Positions 17,197-25,322 of a DNA stretch of 33,055 bases are shown one piece after another. The DNA comes from Streptomyces sp. FH025 (lineage in GTDB: Bacteria > Actinomycetota > Actinomycetes > Streptomycetales > Streptomycetaceae). The notes beneath the pieces were generated by a model. It was not told the origin of the DNA and searched no databases. It saw nothing but the letters and a program-made list of their open reading frames with translations. The stretch is from NCBI RefSeq assembly GCF_017427025.1, contig NZ_JAFLNG010000010.1, positions 1 through 33,055 on the forward strand, read 5' to 3'. Within the stretch, counting starts at the first letter, position 1. Each line of letters starts with the position of its first letter. Position numbers and translations under genes: made by a program.

Positions 17197-18666
17197 GTGG
17201 CTTCACTCGACTTAGTCGCGGAGCGTGCTGACCGGCGTGCATGGCTGGGCCTCATCGTCGTGCTCGGCCCGGTCGCTCTCGTCGCGATGGACGGCTCCGT
17301 CCTCTACCTCGCCATGCCGAGCATCACGTCCGCGATCACGCCCAGTACCGGTCAAGCGCTGTGGATCCTCGACATCTACGGCTTCGCGGTCTCGTCACTG
17401 CTCATCGCGTTCGGCAACCTCGGCGACCGTTACGGCAGGCTCAAGTTCCTCCTGAGCGGCGCCGTCGTGTTCGGTCTCGGCTCCGTCGGCGCGGCGCTCT
17501 CCCCCGACCCGGTCGTCCTGATCGCCTGCCGGGCGCTGATGGGACTCGGCGGCGCGACGCTGCTGCCCTCGGGACTGGCGATCATCGGCAACATCTTCCA
17601 CAACCCCAGGCAGCGCGCCCAGGCGATCGGGATCTTCGCGGCGACCTTCGCGGCGGGCTTCGCCGCCGGGCCGATCATCGGCGGCCTGCTGCTCAACCGC
17701 TTCTGGTGGGGCTCGGTCTTCCTGATCAACATCCCGGTCGTCGTGCTGTTCCTCGCCTTCGCACCGTCCCTGCTGAAGGAGGTCCGCGAGCCGAGCCCCG
17801 GCCGCGTCGACGCCCTCAGCGTCGTGCTGTCCTCCGTCGGCATCCTGCTGACCGTCTACTCCGTCAAGTCGGCTGCCGCGCAGGGCTTCTCCGTGACGCA
17901 GGCGGTCACCGGCATCCTCGGCCTGGCGATCCTGGCGGTGTTCGTGCGCCGGCAGTTCACGCTCGAACGGCCCCTGCTCGACCTCCGGCTCTTCAGTGAC
18001 CGGGTCTTCACGGTCGCGATCCTCACCGGCCTGCTGTCGCTCGTCGCCTGGGCGGCCGCGGGATACCTCAGCGGCGTGTACCTGCAGTCCGTCCTGGGCC
18101 ACAGCGTCCTCTCCGCCGCCCTCCTGGCGCTGCCGGGCGCGACCGTGCTCACCGCGGCGTGCATCGGCACGAGCGCGATCGTCGACCGCATCGGCAAGCG
18201 GGCGGCGCTCATCACCTCGCACTTCGCCATGGGCATCGGCCTGTTGTTCATGCTCCTGACCGGCTTCATCGGAGGGGTGCCGGCGTTCGTCATCTCGACG
18301 ATGATCGCCGGTGTCGGCTACGGGCTCTCCTTCAGCCTCGTGGCCGAGACCGCCGTCGCGGCGGTGCCGGCGGAGCGTGCCGGGTCGGCCGCTTCGATCG
18401 CCGAGACGAGCAACGAACTCGGCAACGCGCTGGGGATCTCGCTGCTCGGCTCGCTCGCGGCGCTGTGCTTCCGGCTCCTCGGGCCCGACGTGGCCGACAC
18501 GCTGGACGAGACGCTCGGCACGCCCGGGCTGGCGGCGGACACGATCTCCGAGGCGAAGGACGCGTTCGTCTCGGGCATGCATGCGGCGATCGGCGTGGCG
18601 AGCCTGCTCTCGCTGGCGCTCGGTGTCCTCGCCCTGCGCTGGGTGCCCCGGTCGGAAGGGGAGTAG
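17197..18666 (+). CDS. MFS drug exporter (DHA2 type) with a TTA codon at position 6
   Basis: A 489-residue transporter with about fourteen helices. VALVAMDGSVLYLAMPSI is the DHA2 first-helix motif, FGNLGDRYGRLKFL is motif A, GLGGATLLPSGLAI is the motif B region, and GFAAGPIIGGLLL is motif C. It resembles the actinomycete exporters found beside TetR repressors in antibiotic clusters. GTG 17197 has GAAAGG six bases upstream. Leu6 is encoded by TTA (17212-17214), rare in these genomes, so translation would depend on the bldA leucyl-tRNA and be delayed to late growth. Expression is probably also repressed by the divergent TetR protein. A 13-bp hairpin terminates it. It may export the cluster product. 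Confidence 0.94.
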   Translation: MASLDLVAERADRRAWLGLIVVLGPVALVAMDGSVLYLAMPSITSAITPSTGQALWILDIYGFAVSSLLIAFGNLGDRYGRLKFLLSGAVVFGLGSVGAALSPDPVVLIACRALMGLGGATLLPSGLAIIGNIFHNPRQRAQAIGIFAATFAAGFAAGPIIGGLLLNRFWWGSVFLINIPVVVLFLAFAPSLLKEVREPSPGRVDALSVVLSSVGILLTVYSVKSAAAQGFSVTQAVTGILGLAILAVFVRRQFTLERPLLDLRLFSDRVFTVAILTGLLSLVAWAAAGYLSGVYLQSVLGHSVLSAALLALPGATVLTAACIGTSAIVDRIGKRAALITSHFAMGIGLLFMLLTGFIGGVPAFVISTMIAGVGYGLSFSLVAETAVAAVPAERAGSAASIAETSNELGNALGISLLGSLAALCFRLLGPDVADTLDETLGTPGLAADTISEAKDAFVSGMHAAIGVASLLSLALGVLALRWVPRSEGE

Positions 18667-18676
18667 GACCCTCGCG

Positions 18677-18705
18677 CCTGGCCGGGCTCAAGGAGCCCGG
18701 CCAGG
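18677..18705 (+). terminator. Hairpin after the MFS exporter
   Basis: A perfect 13-bp stem (CCTGGCCGGGCTC with GAGCCCGGCCAGG) and a 3-base AAG loop, 11 bases after the stop codon. Confidence 0.8.
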
Positions 18706-18817
18706 GCCTGTCTCTCGGACGCCGTCGGATCAGGGCACGGCGTCGGGTGCGTCGCGAACCGGCAAGGATCCGGGAGAGGCCCTGGGCCCCGGTCGGCCCA
18801 CCGTGCGCCTCCAAGCC

Positions 18818-18847
18818 CGCTGTCATCGGAATCCTCGCTGTCATCGG
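18818..18847. repeat. Two 12-bp direct repeats CGCTGTCATCGG upstream of the transposase-like gene
   Basis: CGCTGTCATCGG occurs at 18818-18829 and 18836-18847 (period 18), each followed by a related AATCC. It lies 62 bases before the start of the transposase-like gene. It could be an activator or autoregulatory site. Confidence 0.4.
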
Positions 18848-18908
18848 TGAATCCACCTGGTCACACAGGCTGTGCGGCAGCCCTGACCTGGGCAGGAATA
18901 GGAGAACC

Positions 18909-20087
18909 ATGCTCCAGTACGACCTGCGTCCCGGAACCGCACCACAGGCTCCGCGTTCCAGATCCCGTGACGCGGTACTCGCCGAACTCTCTCCCGTACT
19001 GTTCTCGTCCCTCCAGCGCAGCGACCAGTGCAGGAAGGGAATGCACTACGTGCGCGGCCTGCTGAAGGCCCAGGGGCGCAAGTCGATACGCAATCTCGCG
19101 GCGCTGTTCGGAGACGAGGTCTCCGAACAGAACCTCCATCACTTCATCTCCGGCTCCACCTGGGACTGGGTGCCCATCCGGCGCGCCCTGGCCCAGCACC
19201 TGACGGGCGTCACGCCCCCACAGGCCTGGGTGGTGCGGCCGATGATCATCCCCAAGTCGGGGCAGCACTCGGTCGGGGTGGACAAGCGCTTCGTCCCGGC
19301 CCTGGGGCAGGTGCTGAACGCACAGCGTGCCATCGGGGTCTGGGCGGCCTCGGAGGAGGCGAGCGTGCCGATCAACTGGCGCCTCCACCTGCCCAATGCC
19401 TGGCTGAAGGACGACCTGCGGCGCAGCCGGGTGTCGATCCCGGAGGGAGTGCACGCCGAGGACCTGAGCGAGTGCGTGGTCAGAGCCCGCGCCGAGATCG
19501 CGACGGACTGGGAACTGCCCGGCCTGCCCACGGTGTTCGACACCTGCGAGGCGGACCCGGTGACGATCTTCGGGAGGCTCGCGGCACGGGGAGCCCCGCT
19601 CCTCGTGCGGATCGGCTGCGACCAGCGTCTCGCGGTGACGGACACCGTGCTCCCCGCGAGCGGAGGCAAGCTGCTGTCCGCGTTCCAGATCATGAGCCAG
19701 GTCAAGGACATGCGCAGGCCGGTCATCTGGAGGAGGCCCGATGCGGAGCCGGCGCAGCGGACGTACCTGGCGGCCGCCGTCGATGTCGCCCTTCCCTCCG
19801 AGTCCGCGCCGACCGGGGCCGGTGACGGCCTGCGGCTGCTGGGGGTGGGGGAGGAGAACCGGCCCTGGCCGACGTCCGTGTGGCTGACCAACATGACCAC
19901 CGTGTCGCCGGCCTCCCTGGTGAGGCTGAGCAGGCTCCCCGACATGGTCGACCGCGACTTCGAGGAGATCTCCGACCGGGTGGGCATCCGGGACTTCACG
20001 GGGCGCTCCTTCGGCGGCTGGCACCGCCACGTCACACTCGCCTCGGCCGCCCACGCGGTCGTCGCCCTGGCGGACCGGGCCGGCTGA
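18909..20087 (+). CDS. IS701-family transposase-like protein with a degenerate DDE triad
   Basis: A 392-residue protein with the overall layout of IS701-type DDE transposases: RSDQCRKGMHYVRGLL and RKSIRNLAALFG (residues 37-68), NLHHFISGSTWDW (75-87), PINWRLHLPNAWL (154-166), VFDTCEADP (D211) and the C-terminal GRSFGGWHRHVTLASAAHA. In IS701 enzymes the segment after QAWVV reads DDTGFPK with the first catalytic Asp; here it reads RPMIIPKSG (R110, P111). The late catalytic Glu, normally in an ELG motif, aligns with R357 in DRVG. A transposition-competent enzyme is therefore unlikely. ATG 18909 has GGAG four bases upstream. The gene has its own terminator, and no terminal inverted repeats were seen. 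Inference: a domesticated transposase acting as a DNA-binding regulator of the adjacent phz/PKS cluster. Confidence 0.85.
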   Translation: MLQYDLRPGTAPQAPRSRSRDAVLAELSPVLFSSLQRSDQCRKGMHYVRGLLKAQGRKSIRNLAALFGDEVSEQNLHHFISGSTWDWVPIRRALAQHLTGVTPPQAWVVRPMIIPKSGQHSVGVDKRFVPALGQVLNAQRAIGVWAASEEASVPINWRLHLPNAWLKDDLRRSRVSIPEGVHAEDLSECVVRARAEIATDWELPGLPTVFDTCEADPVTIFGRLAARGAPLLVRIGCDQRLAVTDTVLPASGGKLLSAFQIMSQVKDMRRPVIWRRPDAEPAQRTYLAAAVDVALPSESAPTGAGDGLRLLGVGEENRPWPTSVWLTNMTTVSPASLVRLSRLPDMVDRDFEEISDRVGIRDFTGRSFGGWHRHVTLASAAHAVVALADRAG

Positions 20088-20101
20088 CCGCCCGCTGAAC
20101 C

Positions 20102-20141
20102 GCCGTCGGGCGGGCGGTCGACAGGCCGCCCGCCCGACGGC
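20102..20141 (+). terminator. 16-bp hairpin after the transposase-like gene
   Basis: GCCGTCGGGCGGGCGG (20102-20117) pairs perfectly with 20126-20141 around an 8-base loop, 15 bases after the stop. It is the longest perfect stem in the window and insulates the phz promoter region. Confidence 0.85.
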
Positions 20142-20201
20142 ATCGACGGCTCCGAACCTACCGCCGCAGGCGGCGCCTTCTCCGGTCCGCGCTCGCCGAC
20201 C

Positions 20202-20284
20202 TGACGGATCCGTCCCCACCTGACGGAAATCCGCCCACCTGACGGAGTGCCGGTCGTCTGACGGACCGCGCCCCACTTGACGGA
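20202..20284. promoter_or_regulatory. Array of five TGACGGA heptamers at exact 19-bp spacing upstream of phzC
   Basis: TGACGGA begins at 20202, 20221, 20240, 20259 and 20278, all on the plus strand and exactly 19 bases apart. Between heptamers the sequence diverges, with partial conservation of C-rich CCCACC/CCACT just before several copies. The array lies between the transposase-like gene's terminator and the phzC promoter. It resembles a multi-copy binding site for a cooperatively binding activator or repressor. It is not CRISPR (repeat too short, no spacer structure). Confidence 0.75.
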
Positions 20285-20300
20285 TTTACTCCGGAAAACT

Positions 20301-20329
20301 TTGTCGGCCCTTGGCTTGCATTACATGAT
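20301..20329 (+). promoter_or_regulatory. Candidate phzC promoter
   Basis: TTGTCG (20301-20306) and CATGAT (20324-20329) are 17 bases apart in a locally AT-rich stretch, 16 bases after the last TGACGGA copy. Matches to consensus are partial. The remaining leader to the GTG start is about 135 bases and shows no other feature that I can name. Confidence 0.4.
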
Positions 20330-20471
20330 CTAGAGGGCGGGCGTCATCCGCCGGTGGCCCGTAGGCCCGTGCGGTGCGAACGAATGCCGATTTCCAGGCC
20401 GTTCACGTGTGCGCGAATCACCGCCCGCCCCCTCAAGAAATCTCTCATCGCCTCCGCGAATGGAAAATACA

Positions 20472-21671
20472 GTGGACGACGCTCTGCTTGACATTCGGTC
20501 TGCAAAGGCGCTGCAACAGCCGCCGTGGGAAGACCTGGCCCACGTCCTGCAGGTGCGGAAGGAACTCGCGACCCGCCCCCCGCTCGTCGAGGCCGGCGAC
20601 GTGGACGAGTTGCGCTCCCTGCTGGCCCGCGTCGCCGCGGGGGAGGCCCATGTGGTGCAGGCGGGCGACTGCGCGGAGGATCCCGCGGACAGCACCGCCG
20701 GCCACGTCGCGCGCAAGGCCGGACTGCTGAGCATGCTCGCCGGTGCGATGGAGATCGACACGGGCCGGCCGGTGGTCCGCGCAGGACGGCTGGCCGGCCA
20801 GTTCGGCAAGCCCCGCTCACGGCCCACCGAACGCGTCGGAGACCTCGAACTCCCGGTCTACCGCGGGCACATGGTCAACAGCCCGGAACCCGACCCGGAG
20901 CTCAGGCGGCCCGACCCGGAACGTCTGCTGACGGGATATCAGGCCGCCTACGACGTCATGGGATACCTGGGTTGGCGCAACCCTCGCGGGCACACCCGCA
21001 TCGGCGCGCCCGTCTGGACGAGTCACGAGGCGCTGCTCCTCGACTACGAGGTCCCCATGCTGCGCCGGGACGAGCAGGGGCGGTTGCTGCTCGCCTCCAC
21101 GCACTGGCCCTGGATCGGCGAGCGGACCCGGCAGGTCGACGGCGCCCACGTGGCGTTGCTCGCCGGGGTGGCCAATCCCGTGGCCTGCAAGGTCGGTCCC
21201 GGCATGGAGGCGGACGAGCTGCTGGCCCTCTGCCGACGGCTCGACCCCGAGCGGGTCCCGGGCCGGCTCACCCTGATCGCCCGGATGGGCGTCGAGGCGG
21301 TGGGTGAGCGGCTGGCCCCGCTCGTCGAGGCCGTCCGCGCCGCGGGACACCCGGTGATCTGGCTCACCGACCCCATGCACGGCAACACCGTCAGCACTCC
21401 GGACGGGCTCAAGACCCGCTTCGTGGAGGCGATCACGCGCGAGGTCGAGCAGTTCCAGCAGGCCGTCAGGAGCGCGGGCGGCGTCGCGGGCGGGCTCCAT
21501 CTGGAGACCACCCCCGACGAGGTGACCGAATGCGTGCGGAGCGAGTCCGAGATCGGCCTCGTCGGGACGGCGTACGCGAGCCTCTGCGACCCCCGGCTCA
21601 CCCCCGTCCAGGCGCTGTCCGTGGTCTCGGCGTGGCGGGTGGCCGAGCGGGAGGCGGCGGTCGCCGCCTGA
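20472..21671 (+). CDS. phzC: Class II DAHP synthase, PhzC type
   Basis: Condenses phosphoenolpyruvate and erythrose-4-phosphate to DAHP, feeding the shikimate pathway. The 399-residue protein follows the pseudomonad PhzC pattern. The N-terminus MDDALLDIRSAKALQQPPWE matches the PhzC start. VVQAGDCAED supplies the metal-binding Cys67. RAGRLAGQFGKPRS, LPVYRGHMVN, VWTSHEALLLDYE, STHWPWIGERTRQVDGAHV and WLTDPMHGNT form the active site. GGLHLETTPDEVTEC ends the barrel. The frame is open from 20409, and ATG 20460 is possible, but GTG 20472 has GGAAAA six bases upstream and gives the family N-terminus. As a secondary-metabolism copy it is probably free of aromatic amino acid feedback (inference). phzD follows after 148 bases. 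Confidence 0.95.
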   Translation: MDDALLDIRSAKALQQPPWEDLAHVLQVRKELATRPPLVEAGDVDELRSLLARVAAGEAHVVQAGDCAEDPADSTAGHVARKAGLLSMLAGAMEIDTGRPVVRAGRLAGQFGKPRSRPTERVGDLELPVYRGHMVNSPEPDPELRRPDPERLLTGYQAAYDVMGYLGWRNPRGHTRIGAPVWTSHEALLLDYEVPMLRRDEQGRLLLASTHWPWIGERTRQVDGAHVALLAGVANPVACKVGPGMEADELLALCRRLDPERVPGRLTLIARMGVEAVGERLAPLVEAVRAAGHPVIWLTDPMHGNTVSTPDGLKTRFVEAITREVEQFQQAVRSAGGVAGGLHLETTPDEVTECVRSESEIGLVGTAYASLCDPRLTPVQALSVVSAWRVAEREAAVAA

Positions 21672-21687
21672 GGCGTGACGCCCGACC

Positions 21688-21736
21688 CGCGCCGGTGCGG
21701 GCGTTCGGCCGTCGCGCCGGTGCGGGCGTTCGGCCG
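21688..21736. repeat. Tandem 24-bp direct repeat between phzC and phzD
   Basis: An identical 24-base unit (beginning CGCGCCGGTGCGG, ending TTCGGCCG) occurs at 21688-21711 and 21713-21736, so the period is 25. A weaker repeat of AAGCCCAG follows at 21766 and 21784. The 148-base gap is unusual between phzC and phzD and may have grown by duplication. Confidence 0.7.
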
Positions 21737-21819
21737 CCGCGGTGCTGCGGCTCGGGCAACCCACCAAGCCCAGGAAGTTCACGAAGCCCAGAAATCCAGA
21801 GACCCAGGAGAGGAAGGCC

Positions 21820-22515
21820 ATGGCGGGCATTCCCCCGATCGAGCCGTACCCGCTGCCATCAGCGGAGGACCTGCCCGGCAGCACCGCGCACTGGACCGTG
21901 GACCCGGACCGGGCGGCCCTGCTCGTGCACGACATGCAGAACTACTTCCTACGGCCCTTCCCCGAGACCGTCCGCGAACCGCTCGTGGGAAACGCCGCCC
22001 GGCTGCGCGAACGCGCCGCCGCGGTGGGCATGCCGGTGGCGTACACCGCGCAGCCCGGCGGCATGACGGAACAGCAGCGCGGCCTGCTCAAGGACTTCTG
22101 GGGGCCGGGCATGCGGGTGGACCCGGCGGACCGCGAGGTCGTCGCGCCCCTGGCTCCGCGGCCCGACGACGCGGTGTTCACCAAGTGGCGCTACAGCGCC
22201 TTCTTCCGCTCCGGCCTGCTCCAGTGGCTGCGGGAGCGCGGTCGCGACCAGCTCGTCATCTGCGGTGTGTACGCACACGTGGGCGTGCTGATGACCGCGG
22301 TCGAGGCGTTCACCAACGACATCCAGCCGTTCCTGGCGGCCGACGCCGTCGCGGACTTCTCCGAGGAGTACCACCGGCTGGCCGTCGAGTACGCGGCGCA
22401 GCGCTGCGCCGCCGTCGCCACGACGGACGCGATCCTCGCCTCGCTGGAGACGCCCGCCGCCCTGGCCGGACACGACGTGCGTGCCGGACACGGTGGACGC
22501 GAGGGGGCCGCATGA
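21820..22515 (+). CDS. phzD: 2-Amino-2-deoxyisochorismate hydrolase (isochorismatase family), PhzD
   Basis: Hydrolyses the vinyl ether of 2-amino-2-deoxyisochorismate to DHHA and pyruvate. The 231-residue protein is nearly superimposable on pseudomonad Phz[14 protein letters not shown] at the N-terminus, [13 protein letters not shown] with the acid D38, [31 protein letters not shown] with K122, and [11 protein letters not shown], which lacks the Cys nucleophile of other isochorismatase-fold enzymes, as expected for PhzD. D38 and K122 fall on the same numbers as in Pseudomonas. ATG 21820 has two purine-rich sites (GGAG, AGGAAGG) upstream, which decides it over an open frame from 21742. The TGA overlaps the phzE ATG (ATGA). 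Confidence 0.97.
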   Translation: MAGIPPIEPYPLPSAEDLPGSTAHWTVDPDRAALLVHDMQNYFLRPFPETVREPLVGNAARLRERAAAVGMPVAYTAQPGGMTEQQRGLLKDFWGPGMRVDPADREVVAPLAPRPDDAVFTKWRYSAFFRSGLLQWLRERGRDQLVICGVYAHVGVLMTAVEAFTNDIQPFLAADAVADFSEEYHRLAVEYAAQRCAAVATTDAILASLETPAALAGHDVRAGHGGREGAA

Positions 22516-24467
22516 CCGGGACCGAGGCGGCGGTGACGGCGGTCGCGGAGCTGGTGGACCGGGTGCTCTCGCCGCATCCGCCCGCCTTCGCGCTGCTGCA
22601 CCGCCCTGAGGCGACCGGTCCGGACGAACTGGAAGTCCTGGTCGGCGAGATCTCGACGCCCGCGAGCACGGCGGACATCCCCGTCCCCGCGCGACCGGCA
22701 CGAGGCGCCGACGCGCGCCACGACGTGCTGGCGCTCATCCCCTACCGGCAGATCGCGGAGCGCGGTTTCGTCGGGGCGGACGACGGCGAGCCGCTGATCG
22801 CGATGACCGTCACCGGACAGGGGCGGCTGCCGCTGGCCGAGGCGCTGCGGAGGCTTCCGGACGTGCCGACCGAACTGGCCGACGGTCACTTCGACGTGGC
22901 CGACGACGCCTACGCCGAGATCGTCCGCAGGGTCATCGCGGACGAGATCGGCGAGGGCGAGGGCGCGAACTTCGTCATCAAGCGCTCGTTCGTCGCCGAC
23001 ATCACCGACTACACGCCGCACAGCGCGCTGTCGTTCTTCCGCCGGCTCCTCCAGGGCGAGTCGGGCGCCTACTGGACCTTCGTCATCCACACCGGCGACC
23101 GCACCTTCGTCGGCGCCACCCCCGAGCGGCACATCAGCCTCGCGGACGGCACGGCGGTCATGAACCCCATCAGCGGCACCTACCGCTACCCGGCCTCCGG
23201 GCCGACCCTGCCCGAGGTCATGGACTTCCTCGCCGACCGCAAGGAAGCCGACGAGCTCTACATGGTGGTCGACGAGGAACTCAAGGTGATGGCCCGGATC
23301 TGCGAGTCGGGCGGCCGCGTGGTGGGCCCCTACCTCAAGGAGATGGCGCGGCTCGCGCACACCGAGTACCTCATCGAGGGGCGAAGTGCCCTCGACCCCC
23401 GGGTGATCCTGCGCGAGGGGATGTTCGCCCCGACCGTCACCGGAAGCCCGGTGGAGAGCGCCTGCCGGGTCATCAGCCGGTACGAGCCGCAGGGGCGCGG
23501 GTACTACAGCGGGGTGGTGGCGCTCATCGGCCGCGATGAACAGGGTGGTCCGGCCCTGGACTCGTCCATCCTCATCCGTACCGCCGACATCGACGGCTCG
23601 GGCCGGGTGCGGATCGGCGTGGGTGCCACGCTCGTCCGGCACTCCGATCCGGCCTCCGAGGTCGCGGAGACCAGGGCGAAGGCGGCCGGGCTGCTCGCGG
23701 CCCTGCGGGCGGACGGGCCGGGCCGCGGGCCCGCCGCTCCCGCCGGAGCGCCGACGGGCGGGCCGGTTCGCTTCGGTGAGCACCCGGACGTGCGGGCAGC
23801 CCTGGAGCGGCGCAACGCGACGCTCGCCGGCTTCTGGCTGGAGAAGGGCCCGGCGGGATTCCGCCCGGTGCCGGCGCTGGCGGGCCGCAGCGCACTGGTC
23901 GTGGACGCCGAGGACACCTTCACCTGGATGCTCGACCACCAACTGCGCGCCATGGGCCTGTCGGTGACGGTCCGACGGTTCGACGAGCCGTACACCCTGG
24001 CCGGTCACGACCTCGTCGTGATGGGCCCGGGGCCGGGGGACCCTCGGGAGCTCGGCCATCCGAAGATCGCCCATCTGCGCTCGACCATCGACACGCTGCT
24101 CGACGAGCGGCGGCCGTTCCTGGCGGTCTGCCTCAGCCACCAGGTGCTCAGCATGCGCCTGGGCCTCCCCCTGGTCCGTCGGGAGGTCCCCAACCAGGGG
24201 GTGCAGCGGGAGATCGACTTCTTCGGCGCCCGCGAGCGGGTCGGCTTCTACAACACCTTCGCGGCCCGCAGCCGCGAGGACGAGGTCGCGTGCCCCGGTG
24301 TGGGTGTGGTCGAGGTGAGCCGGGAGCGGGAGACCGGTGAGGTGCACGCGCTGCGCGGCCCGCACTTCGCCTCGATGCAGTTCCACGCCGAGTCGGTGCT
24401 CACGGAGGACGGTGCCCGCCTCGTCGGTGACCTCATGACCGAGGCCCTGGGCGAACGGGTCTCCTGA
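22512..24467 (+). CDS. phzE: 2-Amino-2-deoxyisochorismate synthase, PhzE
   Basis: Converts chorismate plus glutamine-derived ammonia to 2-amino-2-deoxyisochorismate. The 651-residue protein fuses two parts. Residues about 1-400 are the chorismate-binding anthranilate-synthase-type domain ([77 protein letters not shown]). Residues about 455-651 are a class I glutamine amidotransferase with [13 protein letters not shown] (C540) and MQFHAES (H625, E627). The lack of a separate PabA-like subunit and the neighbouring phzD separate it from anthranilate synthase. The start overlaps the phzD stop, so it is translationally coupled. A strong bidirectional hairpin ends the phz unit after 22 bases, so no phzF or phzG follows in this operon. 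Confidence 0.96.
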   Translation: MTGTEAAVTAVAELVDRVLSPHPPAFALLHRPEATGPDELEVLVGEISTPASTADIPVPARPARGADARHDVLALIPYRQIAERGFVGADDGEPLIAMTVTGQGRLPLAEALRRLPDVPTELADGHFDVADDAYAEIVRRVIADEIGEGEGANFVIKRSFVADITDYTPHSALSFFRRLLQGESGAYWTFVIHTGDRTFVGATPERHISLADGTAVMNPISGTYRYPASGPTLPEVMDFLADRKEADELYMVVDEELKVMARICESGGRVVGPYLKEMARLAHTEYLIEGRSALDPRVILREGMFAPTVTGSPVESACRVISRYEPQGRGYYSGVVALIGRDEQGGPALDSSILIRTADIDGSGRVRIGVGATLVRHSDPASEVAETRAKAAGLLAALRADGPGRGPAAPAGAPTGGPVRFGEHPDVRAALERRNATLAGFWLEKGPAGFRPVPALAGRSALVVDAEDTFTWMLDHQLRAMGLSVTVRRFDEPYTLAGHDLVVMGPGPGDPRELGHPKIAHLRSTIDTLLDERRPFLAVCLSHQVLSMRLGLPLVRREVPNQGVQREIDFFGARERVGFYNTFAARSREDEVACPGVGVVEVSRERETGEVHALRGPHFASMQFHAESVLTEDGARLVGDLMTEALGERVS

Positions 24468-24489
24468 GCGCGCCCGCTCCCACGGGCGC

Positions 24490-24532
24490 ACGGCCCTCCT
24501 GCCACCGGTCCCACCGGCGGCAGGAGGGCCGT
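24490..24532. terminator. Long bidirectional hairpin between phzE and the P450 remnant
   Basis: A perfect 14-bp stem (ACGGCCCTCCTGCC with GGCAGGAGGGCCGT) is topped, after one mismatch, by CCGGT/ACCGG with a CCC loop. It lies between two convergent genes and can terminate both. Confidence 0.85.
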
Positions 24533-24595
24533 CGGCGTCGCCCCGACCGGTCGATCCCGTCCGGTTCCCGCGCCTGCGGTATGAGGGATCACGGA

Positions 24596-25322
24596 TCACC
24601 AAGTGACCGGCAACGCCTGTAGGCCGCGGAAGACCAGTTCCGGCACGTAGGTGAGCTCGGACTCGTCAACGGCGAGGCGCAGTCCCGGATACCGTTTCAC
24701 CACGGACCCGATCGCCACCCGCATCTCCCGGCGGGCCAGTATCGCGCCGAGGCAGAAGTGCGGCCCGTGCCCGAAGGCGAGGTGCGCGCATCTCGCCCTG
24801 TGCGGCCCGCAGTTCGTCCGGAGTGATGTCCGTGACGAACAGCCGCCTGGTCCACCTGCGGATGGCCTCCGCCTCGGAGTAGGGCACGCCGAGCAGCTCG
24901 CAGATGACCATCAACGGCAGTGGAGCGCAGAGACCTGCCACAAGATCCGCGGTCGGATCGAGGGAGTCGAGCAGGGAGTCCACGATGGACTGCACGCGTG
25001 GCTCGAGCTGATCGACCATGCGCGGGCTGAACGCCTGCGACATCAGCTTGCGCAGACGGGCGTGGCGCTCGCCGTCCAGGCTGGAGACCAGTAACGGGTC
25101 GCCGGCGACGGACAGTTTCAGCGGGCTGCCCGGAAGTGTGGCCGCCTCCCGGCTGAACCGGCTGTCGCTCAGAACCTGGCGCACCGCCTTGTAGGAAAGG
25201 GCGAGCCAGACGTCTGCCGTACCCATCGTCGCGAGGACGACCGGAGCCTGCGCGAGCAGAGCCTCGGCTTCGGGCTCGTTGTCGAGGTGGTGTGGTGTGG
25301 TGAGGGGAAACGTGGCTCGCAT
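24596..25322 (-). pseudogene. Cytochrome P450 remnant with a large internal deletion and frameshift
   Basis: The first about 178 residues are a normal bacterial P450 N-terminal half: the ALSYKAVRQVLSDSRFSREA region, LDGERHARLRKLMSQAFSP (C-helix, GxxHxxLR-like) and LICELLGVP-like MVICELLGVP. After QGEMR (near 24785-24792) the reading frame shifts. The other frame continues with the C-terminal haem region HLAFGHGPHFCLGAILARRE and runs to a normal end, LQALPVTW-stop, at 24596. About 150 residues are missing, including the I-helix oxygen-binding motif and the ExxR of the K-helix, so no working P450 can be made. ATG 25322 has GAAGG six bases upstream. It carries a TTA codon (25092-25094 on the plus strand). 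It was probably a tailoring enzyme of this cluster, recently lost. Confidence 0.9.

Noticed and set aside
20202-20284. A possible CRISPR array or plasmid iterons
   Set aside because: The repeats are only 7 bp with 12-base intervals and no cas genes, and no replication initiator is nearby. A regulatory array fits better.
18667-20350. An intact IS element
   Set aside because: No terminal inverted repeats or target duplications were seen around the transposase-like gene, its catalytic motifs are altered, and it has ordinary gene-like terminator and ribosome site.
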